From an uncultured Coriobacteriaceae bacterium (lineage in GTDB: Bacteria; Actinomycetota; Coriobacteriia; Coriobacteriales; Eggerthellaceae): a DNA stretch of 64,000 bases. Location: NCBI GenBank assembly GCA_900550055.1, contig URQU01000001.1:105838-169837 (forward strand), written 5' to 3'. The position numbers were made by a program, and so were the translations under genes. Shown piece after piece: positions 31,630-39,509 of the stretch. Below the pieces are notes generated by a model that was not told the origin of the DNA, made no database searches, and saw nothing but the letters and a program-made list of their open reading frames with translations. The stretch's first letter is position 1, and every line of letters starts with the position of its first letter.

Positions 31630-32319
31630 CTACACGAAGCAGCTGGCGATAATCACGATTGCGGTGGTGAGCAGGCCCGATACGGCGATGCTGACGCCGG
31701 ACATGGCGCCTTCCAGTTCGCCCATCTCAAGGGCTTTCGTGGTGCCCACCGCATGGCTGCACGTGCCGATGGCAACGCCCTTGGCGATGCGGTTGTTCAC
31801 GCGGAAGATCTTCGACATGAGCGGCGCGAAGATGGCACCGAGGATGCCGGTGATGATGACGGCCGCCACGGTGATGGACGTGATGCCGCCCAGCTGTTCC
31901 GACACGGCGATGGCGATGGGGGTGGTCACGGATTTGGGGATAAACGACGTGGCCATCTCGTCGCCCAGACCGAGCAGCTCGCACAGCGTGTATGCGCTGA
32001 TCATCGACACGATCGACCCTACCAGGCAGCCGCAGAAGATGGGGATGAAGTGCTGCTTGAGGATCTGCCGCTGGCGGTACACCGAGTACGCCAGTGCGAC
32101 CGTTGCTGGCCCAAGCAAAAACGAGATGAGTTGCACGCTCGACTCGAAGGAATCCAGCGGGATGTGGAAGATGCACAGGAAGGCGATGATGAACGCCACC
32201 GTCACCAGCAGCGGGTTGAGCAGCGGGGAGCGCACCTTCTTGTACAGCGCCACGGCCAGCTTGAAGACGATGAAAGAGACGACGGTGCCTGCCGCCAGGG
32301 TTGCGATAAGGTTCAGCAT
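31630..32319 (-). CDS. lrgB: LrgB/CidB-family membrane protein
   Basis: A 229-aa polytopic membrane protein of the LrgB family, which works with LrgA in control of murein hydrolase activity and, in several bacteria, in pyruvate or small-acid transport. Typical blocks are PLLNPLLVTVAFIIAFL, SFLLGPATVALAYSVYRQR, FIPKSVTTPIAI, and CSHAVGTTKALEMGELEGAM. It begins 3 bases after lrgA, so the two are one operon. A LytST-type two-component pair, the classical controller of lrgAB in Gram-positive bacteria, is encoded 20 kb away. Confidence 0.93.
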   Translation of the reverse strand: MLNLIATLAAGTVVSFIVFKLAVALYKKVRSPLLNPLLVTVAFIIAFLCIFHIPLDSFESSVQLISFLLGPATVALAYSVYRQRQILKQHFIPIFCGCLVGSIVSMISAYTLCELLGLGDEMATSFIPKSVTTPIAIAVSEQLGGITSITVAAVIITGILGAIFAPLMSKIFRVNNRIAKGVAIGTCSHAVGTTKALEMGELEGAMSGVSIAVSGLLTTAIVIIASCFV

Positions 32320-32322
32320 GGG

Positions 32323-33009
32323 TTAGGCCTCCTTGCCGGCGACGGGGGAGACGATGCCGGCTCCCGGCGTATGTGGATGGTGTTTGCCGGTGTCTTCGCC
32401 ATGCGTATTGCCGGAATCGGCGTTTTTGACCTGGGCCTTCGCCGCATTCTCTGCTTCAACGGCGGGGGCCAGCGCGGTGTCCTTGCCCATCTTCGCCATG
32501 ATCCAGGACACGAACAGCACCGTGTAGGATGTGGCCAGGAACACGAGAACGGTGGTGGCGATGCAGACGAACGCAAACTTCGCCGCCGCTGCCTGCAGCA
32601 TGGAGAAGCAGCCCATGATGGCAACGCCGGCGGGGATGAAGAACACGGACATGTTGTCGATGAGGTAGTCGCACGCCTCGCTGATGTACTTCGTCTTCAG
32701 GATGTGCGTACCCAGCAGCACAAGCAGCAGCACCATGCCCAAGATGTTGCCGGGAAGCGTGATGGGCAGTACGGAGGCAAGCGCGCAGCCGGCGGCGTAT
32801 ACGCCCATGATCAGGCATAACTGGGCCAGCAGCAGCAATCCGTGCCTGACGGAGCGCTGCAGGCGCTGCTTGGGGGTGTCGGCGCCCTTGAACATCTCGT
32901 CGTGCGTTTCCCTCGGATCGCCTTTGACTGAAGCGACGAATTCCTTGAAGTGCGCCCAGATTTTGCGCGCACAACACTTGACGCTTGCGGCGTCGTTATT
33001 CGATTTCAT
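32323..33009 (-). CDS. lrgA: LrgA/CidA-family holin-like membrane protein
   Basis: A 228-aa holin-like protein. The core of about 110 residues (GLLLLAQLCLIMGVYAAGCA, LPGNILGMVLLLVLL, FFIPAGVAIMGCFSML) has the usual four membrane segments of LrgA. It is longer than usual homologues (about 120-150 aa) because of a 55-residue charged N-terminal tail and a 45-residue C-terminal tail rich in Ala, Lys and His. No clear ribosome site directly precedes the ATG; AAGGGG lies about 15 bases upstream. A well-formed promoter lies at 33069-33096. Confidence 0.9.
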   Translation of the reverse strand: MKSNNDAASVKCCARKIWAHFKEFVASVKGDPRETHDEMFKGADTPKQRLQRSVRHGLLLLAQLCLIMGVYAAGCALASVLPITLPGNILGMVLLLVLLGTHILKTKYISEACDYLIDNMSVFFIPAGVAIMGCFSMLQAAAAKFAFVCIATTVLVFLATSYTVLFVSWIMAKMGKDTALAPAVEAENAAKAQVKNADSGNTHGEDTGKHHPHTPGAGIVSPVAGKEA

Positions 33010-33068
33010 GATGTGTGGAACAACCCCTTGCCTGATTTTGGGAATGGATACCGTTTGTCTCGGATTTC

Positions 33069-33109
33069 ATACTAGGACGCTTCCCCGGCATTTCAAAAAT
33101 TTGCCGGGG
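33069..33109 (-). promoter_or_regulatory. lrgAB promoter overlapped by an inverted repeat
   Basis: On the minus strand TTGAAA (33091-33096) and TAGTAT (33069-33074) are 16 bases apart. An 8-bp perfect inverted repeat (CCCCGGCA at 33083-33090 and TGCCGGGG at 33102-33109) brackets the -35 box, so a bound repressor would block the polymerase. The transcript would start about 55 bases before lrgA. Confidence 0.6.
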
Positions 33110-33166
33110 AATCCACGCGACCGGCATAAGCCGTGCAGCGGAACCTCACAAAACCCGGGCATGCGA

Positions 33167-33200
33167 AAGGGGCGATGGGAATCGGTTCCCATCGCCCCCT
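33167..33200 (-). terminator. Terminator of the cydAB operon
   Basis: 13-bp stem GGGGCGATGGGAA/TTCCCATCGCCCC, loop TCGG. On the minus strand it is followed by CTTTCG, a short T-run. Confidence 0.7.
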
Positions 33201-33296
33201 TGCGATAAGTTGGCAGATCGGTTGTCTGGCTTTCGGCTGGCTAGCCGGCGGCCTGCTTGGCCGGTTGCCGGATGCTCGACCGTCAGGCCGGCGGCG

Positions 33297-33470
33297 CTAG
33301 CGCTTCCGGGCCTTCCATGCCAGCGCGGCCGCGGCTATGACGAGTGCCGCCACCGTTGCCACCAGGCCGATGGCGGGCGCCTTGTACCCGACCAGCATCA
33401 CGGCCGTGCCGAATAGCGCCATGACCAGGCACAGGATGCTCAGCCATTTCATGTAGCCCCGCGCGTCCAT
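33297..33470 (-). CDS. Small two-helix membrane protein at the end of the cyd operon
   Basis: A 57-aa protein whose ATG begins directly after the cydB stop (TAA then ATG). It starts MDARGYMKWLSILC, has two hydrophobic helices (about residues 9-27 and 33-51) and a basic tail KARKR. The position is that of CydX/CbdX-type small subunits of bd oxidases, which stabilise the haems. CydX proteins have one helix and a different sequence, so identity is not shown. It may be a lineage-specific accessory subunit. Confidence 0.65.
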   Translation of the reverse strand: MDARGYMKWLSILCLVMALFGTAVMLVGYKAPAIGLVATVAALVIAAAALAWKARKR

Positions 33471-34496
33471 TTAGTAGTTCACATCCTTGTCGTCCAGGCG
33501 TCCGCGGAAGACGCGGTACGCGATCACGTGGTACACCAGCACCAGCGGCACGCCCACGCAGGCGATGCCGGTCATCCACGCCAGCGAGATGTCGGAGGAT
33601 GCCGCGCTCATCAGCGTGATGGATGCGCCCGCGCTGCCGGGAGCTGCCACCACCAGGTTGGGGAACAGCGTGACCGCGGCAAGCGCCACCAGGCACACGG
33701 CGGCGGCAGACTGCAGGAGGAACGCCACTAGGTCGTTGCCCTTGCGGCCGAGCGCGATCGACGCCACCACGCACGCAAGGAATACCAGGGCGATGACCAC
33801 GCCGGCGGCGAGCATGCCCGGCGCGAACGCGGACTTCACCACCGCGAACATCAGGACCGTGGCAACGGCGAACAGCACCAGGGCCGCGACCTGGCAGGGC
33901 ACGCGCAGCTTCGCGGCGCGCTTATGCACGGCGGAGCCGGCAGGAGCCTTCAGCGCCACCCATGCGGCGCCCGCCGAGAGGCACATGGCCAGGCCGAGCA
34001 GGCCGGCGACCAGGGTAAACGGCGACAGCAGGCCCAGAAGCGGCACGCCTGCGTAATCGCCATTGGCGGCCATGGGGATGCCTGCGATCACGTTGCCCAG
34101 CGCCACGCCCAGCAGCAGCGCCGGCAGGAACGAACCCACGGTGAAGCAGACGTCCCAGGCGCGCGCCCATTGCGGGTCGTGGGCACGGAACTCAAGCGAC
34201 ACCGCGCGGACGATCAGGCCGAACAGCACCAGCATGACGGCCAGGTAGAAGCCCGAGAACGTGGTGGCGTACGCCGCGGGGAACGCCGCGAACAGCGCGC
34301 CGCCGGCGGTGAGCAGCCACACTTCGTTGCCGTCCCACACCGGGCCGATGCTGCGGCGCACGAGCGCCCGCTCGCGCTCGTCTTTCGCCAGCGCGCGGTA
34401 CAGGACGCCCACGCCCAGGTCGAACCCGTCGAGCACGAAGTACCCGGCGATCAGCACGAAGATCAGAAAGAACCAAAGGACTGCAAGCGCGCTCAT
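33471..34496 (-). CDS. cydB: Cytochrome bd quinol oxidase subunit II
   Basis: A 341-aa integral membrane subunit of cytochrome bd. The N-terminus (WFFLIFVLIAGYFVLDGFDL, GVG) is the CydB signature, followed by GPVWDGNEVWLLTAGGALFA. About eight to nine helices are present. It pairs with CydA to reduce oxygen to water with menaquinol, giving an anaerobe oxygen protection and some energy. The start is 2 bases after the cydA stop. Confidence 0.96.
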   Translation of the reverse strand: MSALAVLWFFLIFVLIAGYFVLDGFDLGVGVLYRALAKDERERALVRRSIGPVWDGNEVWLLTAGGALFAAFPAAYATTFSGFYLAVMLVLFGLIVRAVSLEFRAHDPQWARAWDVCFTVGSFLPALLLGVALGNVIAGIPMAANGDYAGVPLLGLLSPFTLVAGLLGLAMCLSAGAAWVALKAPAGSAVHKRAAKLRVPCQVAALVLFAVATVLMFAVVKSAFAPGMLAAGVVIALVFLACVVASIALGRKGNDLVAFLLQSAAAVCLVALAAVTLFPNLVVAAPGSAGASITLMSAASSDISLAWMTGIACVGVPLVLVYHVIAYRVFRGRLDDKDVNY

Positions 34497-34498
34497 GG

Positions 34499-35932
34499 CT
34501 ATTCCCCTTCCTTGACGGCGGCGGTCGCATCATCGGCGGAGCCGGCCGCGGGGGCGGCATCGCCGACGGGGCCGCGCTCGATGAAGCGCGAGATCACGCG
34601 CGCCCATCCGATGAACAGGAACACGTACACGGCTGCGAACAGGGCCAAGGTCAACAGCAGCTCAGGTGCGGAAACCGACTGCGAGATGGCGTTGTTCGTC
34701 AGCAGGCTCACGCCGTCGGGACCGGACGTGGAAGGGTAGACAACCCAGGGCTGGCGTCCCACTTCGGCGGTGATCCAGCCAACCTGGATGGCGATGAACG
34801 GGAACAGGGGGCTGACCAGCAGCAGCTTCTGCAGCCAGCGCATGGAGCGGATACGGCCGCCGCGCAGGCTGAACACCACGGCCAGAATCGCCGTGATCAT
34901 GATCAGTCCGTACATGGCCACCATAAGGTGGTAGGACTGGAACACCAGGTTCACGGGCAGATCGGCCACGTCCATGTCGCCGTACTTCTCGGTCTGCGCC
35001 AGCGAGTTCAGACCCTGGTACTGGGCGTCCCACGTGCCCGTTGCAAGGAAGCTGGTGCCGCCGGGGATGGAGAACGGGGTGATGACCTGCTGGTTCTCTT
35101 CGTCAACCCAGCCGAACGCGTACAGCGGGGGCACTTCGTCATCGTACATGCCCTCCATCATGGCAAGCTTGGTGGGCTGCTCCTGCGACACTTCCACAGC
35201 AGAGGAGTGCGCGGTGACGATCAGAGCGCACGAGGCCACGATGCCCACGACGGCGCCCACGCGGATGGTCTTCATGGCGAAGTCGGCGTGCTTGCCGCGC
35301 AGCAGGTACCATGCGCCCACGGCCAGGGAGGCGAACGCGCCCAGGATCAGCAGCGCCACCACCACGTGGGTGTAGCGCGGCAGCGTGGACGGGTTGAACG
35401 CCGCGGCCAGGAAGTCGGTGATGACGGCCTTCGAGCCGTCGGCGGCCAGTTCGGCGCCGGCGGGCGTCTGCATCCACGAGTTCGCGATGAGGATCCACAG
35501 CGCGCTCAGGCACGAACCGGCCCACACCAGCCACGCGGACACGGTGTAGAACAGGCTGGAAACCTTGTTGCGTCCGAACAGCAGCACGCCCAGGAACACC
35601 GATTCCAGGAAGAACGCGAACAGGGCCTCGGCGGCAAGCGGCGCGCCGAAGATGTCGCCCACGAAGCGCGAGTAGTCGGCCCAGTTCGTGCCGAACGAGA
35701 ACTCCATGGTGATGCCCGTGGCCACGCCGATGGCGAAGGTGGCGGTGAAGATGCGCACCCAGAAACGCATGGCGTTGCCGTCGGCCTCGCTGCGGCTTCG
35801 ATGGTACTTGGTGGCGAAGATGGCCAAGATCAGGCCCAGGCCGATGGATAACGGGACGAAGATGAAATGGTACGCCACGGTCAGTGCGAACTGGATTCGC
35901 GAGAGCAGCGCGACGTCGGATAGCATATCCAT
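34499..35932 (-). CDS. cydA: Cytochrome bd quinol oxidase subunit I
   Basis: A 477-aa subunit that holds the haems. His22 in FALTVAYHFIFVPLSIGLG matches the b595 ligand. The acidic pair lies in AEALFAFFLESVFLGVLLFG. The quinol-oxidising Q-loop contains QPTKLAMMEG, with the Lys and Glu of the E. coli enzyme. GWITAEVGRQPWVVY is the conserved post-Q-loop motif. The length indicates the short Q-loop form. AGGAGGGGG precedes the ATG by 5 bases. Genes are ordered cydA-cydB-small ORF; the cydCD assembly transporter is not in the window. Confidence 0.96.
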   Translation of the reverse strand: MDMLSDVALLSRIQFALTVAYHFIFVPLSIGLGLILAIFATKYHRSRSEADGNAMRFWVRIFTATFAIGVATGITMEFSFGTNWADYSRFVGDIFGAPLAAEALFAFFLESVFLGVLLFGRNKVSSLFYTVSAWLVWAGSCLSALWILIANSWMQTPAGAELAADGSKAVITDFLAAAFNPSTLPRYTHVVVALLILGAFASLAVGAWYLLRGKHADFAMKTIRVGAVVGIVASCALIVTAHSSAVEVSQEQPTKLAMMEGMYDDEVPPLYAFGWVDEENQQVITPFSIPGGTSFLATGTWDAQYQGLNSLAQTEKYGDMDVADLPVNLVFQSYHLMVAMYGLIMITAILAVVFSLRGGRIRSMRWLQKLLLVSPLFPFIAIQVGWITAEVGRQPWVVYPSTSGPDGVSLLTNNAISQSVSAPELLLTLALFAAVYVFLFIGWARVISRFIERGPVGDAAPAAGSADDATAAVKEGE

Positions 35933-36051
35933 GAGAACCCCCTCCTATGTTCATATGCTACTAAACTAGTCACATAATACGTCGCGAAACGAGAAAATGG
36001 AAGTCTTAATGAGATTTTGTCTCGGTTAATTTTGCCCGGTTGTTTCTTTGC

Positions 36052-36420
36052 CTAGTTGTCCGCGACGACGGAGTTCATGATGGCGGACACGATGCTGATG
36101 ACGATGGACGCGAAAAACGCGCTGCCGAAGCTGGAGATGTAGAACCCCACGTTGAACATGCCGTTGCTCAGCCAGGCGGCCAGGTACAGCATGGCGGTGT
36201 TCACCACCAGATAGAAGATGCCGAACGTCAGGCACGTGATGGGCAGGCTGAGCAGCTGCAACAGCGGTTTGATGCTCATGTCGATGAGCGATAGCGCCAG
36301 GCCGGTGATGGCCACGGCGATCCAGCTTTCGGTGGTGCCCAGCACGGCGATGCCCGGGACCAGCCACACGGCGGCCCCTACGGCGACGGCGGTGACCAGC
36401 CAACGGATGATGAATTGCAT
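36052..36420 (-). CDS. YvlD/phage-holin-4 family small membrane protein
   Basis: A 122-aa protein with four hydrophobic helices matching the COG1950 (YvlD) pattern: MQFIIRWLVTAVAVGAAVWL, then DMSIKPLLQLLSLPITCLTF and FYLVVNTAMLYLAAWL. Family members are linked to envelope stress in some Gram-positive bacteria, but no biochemical function is established. It stands alone between cydA and a hybrid kinase, on the same strand. Confidence 0.85.
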   Translation of the reverse strand: MQFIIRWLVTAVAVGAAVWLVPGIAVLGTTESWIAVAITGLALSLIDMSIKPLLQLLSLPITCLTFGIFYLVVNTAMLYLAAWLSNGMFNVGFYISSFGSAFFASIVISIVSAIMNSVVADN

Positions 36421-36548
36421 GGCGTCTCCTTTCGGTGCGGCGGGGCGGAAGCCAAGGTGGTTCCGCCCCGATTATAGCCCCGCGTTATGCGCAGCGCGTG
36501 TGGGGCGCCGCCGCGGCATTGCCGCGTGGCGTTGCGGCACCTCTGCCG

Positions 36549-39176
36549 CTAGCGATCGTCGTCGCGCTGCAGCTCGTCGAGGGCCTTCGCCAGGTCGGCG
36601 ATTTTGAACGGCTTGCCCACGTGGGCGTTCATGCCCGAATCCAGCGCCTTCTTCACGTCGTCGGCGTAGGCGTTGGCGGTCAGCGCCACGATGGGCGTGG
36701 TCTGCGCGTCGGGGCGCGGCAGCTTGCGGATGGCACGCGTTGCCTCGTAGCCGTCCATCACGGGCATCATGGCGTCCATGAGTACGGCATCGAAGCGCTG
36801 CGGCTCGCTTTTTGCGAACAGCTCCACGGCCTCCTTGCCGTTTTGCGCCTGCTCGAGGGTTGCCCCGCGCTCGGTGAGCATCTCGGCCAGGATGATGCGG
36901 TTGATCTGGTTGTCCTCGGCAACCAGGTAGCGCCGGCCCTTGAACACCTCGGTGTAGGAGGGACGCTTCTCGTCCGCATCGCCCTTCGTGCGGCCGCGCT
37001 CGGCATCCTTGCCTGCTCGCTTGCCCTTGCCGGGTTCGTTCTCTGCGGCTTTGCATGGGCACGGCTTCGCACCTTCGCCCTCGCCCAGCTTGAACTTCAG
37101 CTTCACGGTGAACGTGGTGCCGTGGCCTTCCTTGCTCTCCACGTCGATGGTGCCGCCCATGGCGTCTACCAGGGCTTTCGTGATGGTCATGCCCAGGCCG
37201 GTGCCCTGGATGCCCTGCATCTGCCTGCCTTCGGCGCGCTCGAACGGGGCGAAGACGTGGTCGATGAACTCGGGCGGCATGCCCATGCCGTTGTCGCGCA
37301 CGATGAAGCTCAGGCGCACGAAATGCGGGCTGGTCTGCTCGTGCTCCTCCACGTGCAGGGCCACCATGCCGCCGTCGGGCGTGTACTTCACCGCGTTCGA
37401 CAGCAGGTTCAGAAGGATCTGGCGCACGCGCAGCTGGTCGGCGGCGAAGCTGCGATGCTGCACGTTCACCGCGTCGAGCGTGAGCAGCTGCCCTTTCGCG
37501 GCGGTTTGCGGCCGCATGATGGCATCTACGTCGCGCAGCAGCGTGTCAAGGTCGCAGCATTCCTCCTGCAGCTCGATGGCGCCGCTTTCGATCTTGGACA
37601 TGTCGAGCACGTCGTTGATCAGGCTGAGCAGGTGTTGTGACGAGGTCTGGATGGTGGCAAGGCATTCGTCGGTCTTGTCCCAGTCGCCGGCGTTGTCGCG
37701 CGCTATCTGCGTCATGCCCATGATGGCGTTGATGGGGGTGCGGATGTCGTGGGACATCTTCGCCAAGAACGTGCTCTTCGACTGGTTCGATTGCTTGGCT
37801 ATGGCGAGCGCCTGCTGCAGGCGTTCGCGGCTTTCCGTTTCCTTCGTGCGGTCGAACAGCACGTACACCAGCTTCTCCGTGTCGCCCACCTTCGCGCGGA
37901 ACAGCGTCTCGTGATACCAGCGCAGCTCGCCGGTCTCCTGGTGCCGGCGCGTGCTGTCGCCATCGCGGTGGTCGTTGCTGGGAAGCGAATGCATGTTGGT
38001 CTCGAGCAGGCTTACCGATCCCGGCTCCAGCGAGCGGTCGATGTTGCGTACGTCCTTGGCGATGTCGGCGGCGGGGATGCCCAGGATGCGCATCGTGTTC
38101 GGGCTGACGTAGTCGACCGAGCCGCCATCGGGGCTGAACATGATGAAGATGTTGTCGGTGCTGCCCGACAGCGCGCTGAACAGCTGCTCGCGGTATTTCA
38201 CCTCCCGGACCTGCTGGTCGAGCACGCGGCGCCCGTGCTGCACCAGGATGATCACCACCAGCGCGGCAAGCGCGAACAGCACCACCGACACGGTTGCGAT
38301 GGTGAGCAGCTGCACCTCCGACATGCTGGCGTTGACCACGTTGCTCGGGACCACGCCCACCATCACCCAGTCCTGGAACCCCACGGGCATGTAGGTGAGG
38401 TAGTACTGGTTGGTGGCGGTGGAGAACTGCGTGGTGCCGCTTTGACCTGCATCGATGTCGGATCGAATGGAATCTATGCCGCTGTCTGCGCCGAACGAGG
38501 CTATCTGGCCGAGCCAGTCGAGCAGGTTCGACGACTGCGAGTACTGGTCGGTGGCGGAGAACAGCAGGTTGCCGGCCGGCGTGATGACGAAGCAGCTGGA
38601 TTGCCCGTCGAAGGCGTTCACGTCAAGGGCCGCTTCCATGTCGTGGTTGTTGTAGCTTATGGCGATGGCCGAGTATTCGAACCCGTCGAACGAGGCGGGC
38701 GCCACGGGCGTGGCGAACACCGTCAGCCCCGTGCCGCTGGTGGGGACGGTATCCGCCACGATGCTGCTCCCGCCGTTCAGCTGATCGAGCTGTTGGCCTA
38801 GGTTCAGGGTGCCGCGCTCGCCGTCGGGGGTGGCGTAGGCGCCCTGCGAGTTGATGAAATAGAAGTCGGTGAAGCCCCATTTCGCCTGTTCGCCGTCGAT
38901 GAACTCGCGCGCCTGCTCGGCGTCGTCGCCGGAAACGGAGCCGTCGGGCGAGTGGGCGGCGGAGTCTTCGAACATGGTGTTCCATGTGCTCAGGTGGTTC
39001 CAGTTGTCGGATACCAGCATGGAGAACGTGTTGTTGACCTGGGAATAGATCTCCTTCAGGTGGTCGGCGCTCTCGTCGTGCACCTTCTCTTGGATGAAAT
39101 GGACGTACAAGCCGCACACGCAGGCAAGCGTCACGATGACGATGCCGATGGCGGCGGCGAGGGATCGTCGCTTCAT
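36549..39176 (-). CDS. Hybrid sensor histidine kinase with extracytoplasmic sensor, PAS and receiver
   Basis: An 875-aa membrane kinase. Helix 1 (about residues 5-25) and helix 2 (around 290-312) bracket an extracytoplasmic CACHE-like sensor domain of about 260 residues. A PAS domain follows (FSALSGSTDNIFIMFSPDGG to TKETESRERLQ). The HisKA motif MSHDIRTPINAIMG has His476. HATPase motifs are NLLSNAVKYTPDGG, DNGMGMPP and GTGLGMTITKAL. After a basic linker, a C-terminal receiver domain has Asp801 in VLMDAMMPVMDG. No DNA-binding domain is present, so a partner output protein must exist elsewhere. The ATG at 39176 was preferred over an upstream frame extension because the transmembrane helix then begins near the N-terminus. 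Confidence 0.9.
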   Translation of the reverse strand: MKRRSLAAAIGIVIVTLACVCGLYVHFIQEKVHDESADHLKEIYSQVNNTFSMLVSDNWNHLSTWNTMFEDSAAHSPDGSVSGDDAEQAREFIDGEQAKWGFTDFYFINSQGAYATPDGERGTLNLGQQLDQLNGGSSIVADTVPTSGTGLTVFATPVAPASFDGFEYSAIAISYNNHDMEAALDVNAFDGQSSCFVITPAGNLLFSATDQYSQSSNLLDWLGQIASFGADSGIDSIRSDIDAGQSGTTQFSTATNQYYLTYMPVGFQDWVMVGVVPSNVVNASMSEVQLLTIATVSVVLFALAALVVIILVQHGRRVLDQQVREVKYREQLFSALSGSTDNIFIMFSPDGGSVDYVSPNTMRILGIPAADIAKDVRNIDRSLEPGSVSLLETNMHSLPSNDHRDGDSTRRHQETGELRWYHETLFRAKVGDTEKLVYVLFDRTKETESRERLQQALAIAKQSNQSKSTFLAKMSHDIRTPINAIMGMTQIARDNAGDWDKTDECLATIQTSSQHLLSLINDVLDMSKIESGAIELQEECCDLDTLLRDVDAIMRPQTAAKGQLLTLDAVNVQHRSFAADQLRVRQILLNLLSNAVKYTPDGGMVALHVEEHEQTSPHFVRLSFIVRDNGMGMPPEFIDHVFAPFERAEGRQMQGIQGTGLGMTITKALVDAMGGTIDVESKEGHGTTFTVKLKFKLGEGEGAKPCPCKAAENEPGKGKRAGKDAERGRTKGDADEKRPSYTEVFKGRRYLVAEDNQINRIILAEMLTERGATLEQAQNGKEAVELFAKSEPQRFDAVLMDAMMPVMDGYEATRAIRKLPRPDAQTTPIVALTANAYADDVKKALDSGMNAHVGKPFKIADLAKALDELQRDDDR

Positions 39177-39509
39177 GGGACCTCGTTTCGGGCAAGCGCG
39201 GGCGATGCCCGCGCGGGACGTATGGGTGGGTTTCGGCGGCCGGCGCCGGCGTATGCGCGCCGGGCCCGTCGCGCATACGAGCCTGGCGCGCATACGTTGG
39301 GCGAGCCGTCGTCCGCACCATCATATGCGCTCCGGATGCGGCGTGCGGCGGCGCAGTCGAACGTGTGCCGAACCGTGCCGCGTCCGTTGCCGGCCCGTTA
39401 CGGGGAGGCGTGGATTCTGCCTTGAGGTTGTCGGCGGTGCAGCCCAGCCAGCCGCGCATGTGCGTATACTAGGTAGTTACGGTTTTATGCAAGCGGACAA
39501 GGGGAGCTC
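39177..39509. other. Divergent intergenic region between hybrid kinase and rumA-type gene
   Basis: 333 bases without a gene. CGTATGCGCG (39250-39259) and CGCGCATACG (39270-39279) form a 10-bp inverted repeat, and a third copy of the right arm lies at 39287-39296. A TATACT box at 39465-39470 probably drives the methyltransferase gene. The rest is unremarkable. Confidence 0.5.
39465..39470 (+). promoter_or_regulatory. Possible -10 element (TATACT) for the RNA methyltransferase
   Basis: TATACT 40 bases before the start; no clear -35. Confidence 0.4.

Noticed and set aside
33050..33058. LytTR-type binding site (ACCGTTTGT) upstream of lrgA
   Set aside because: It matches the degenerate 9-base consensus, but such a match is expected about once per kilobase per strand, only one of the two needed repeats is present, and it lies downstream of the predicted -10.
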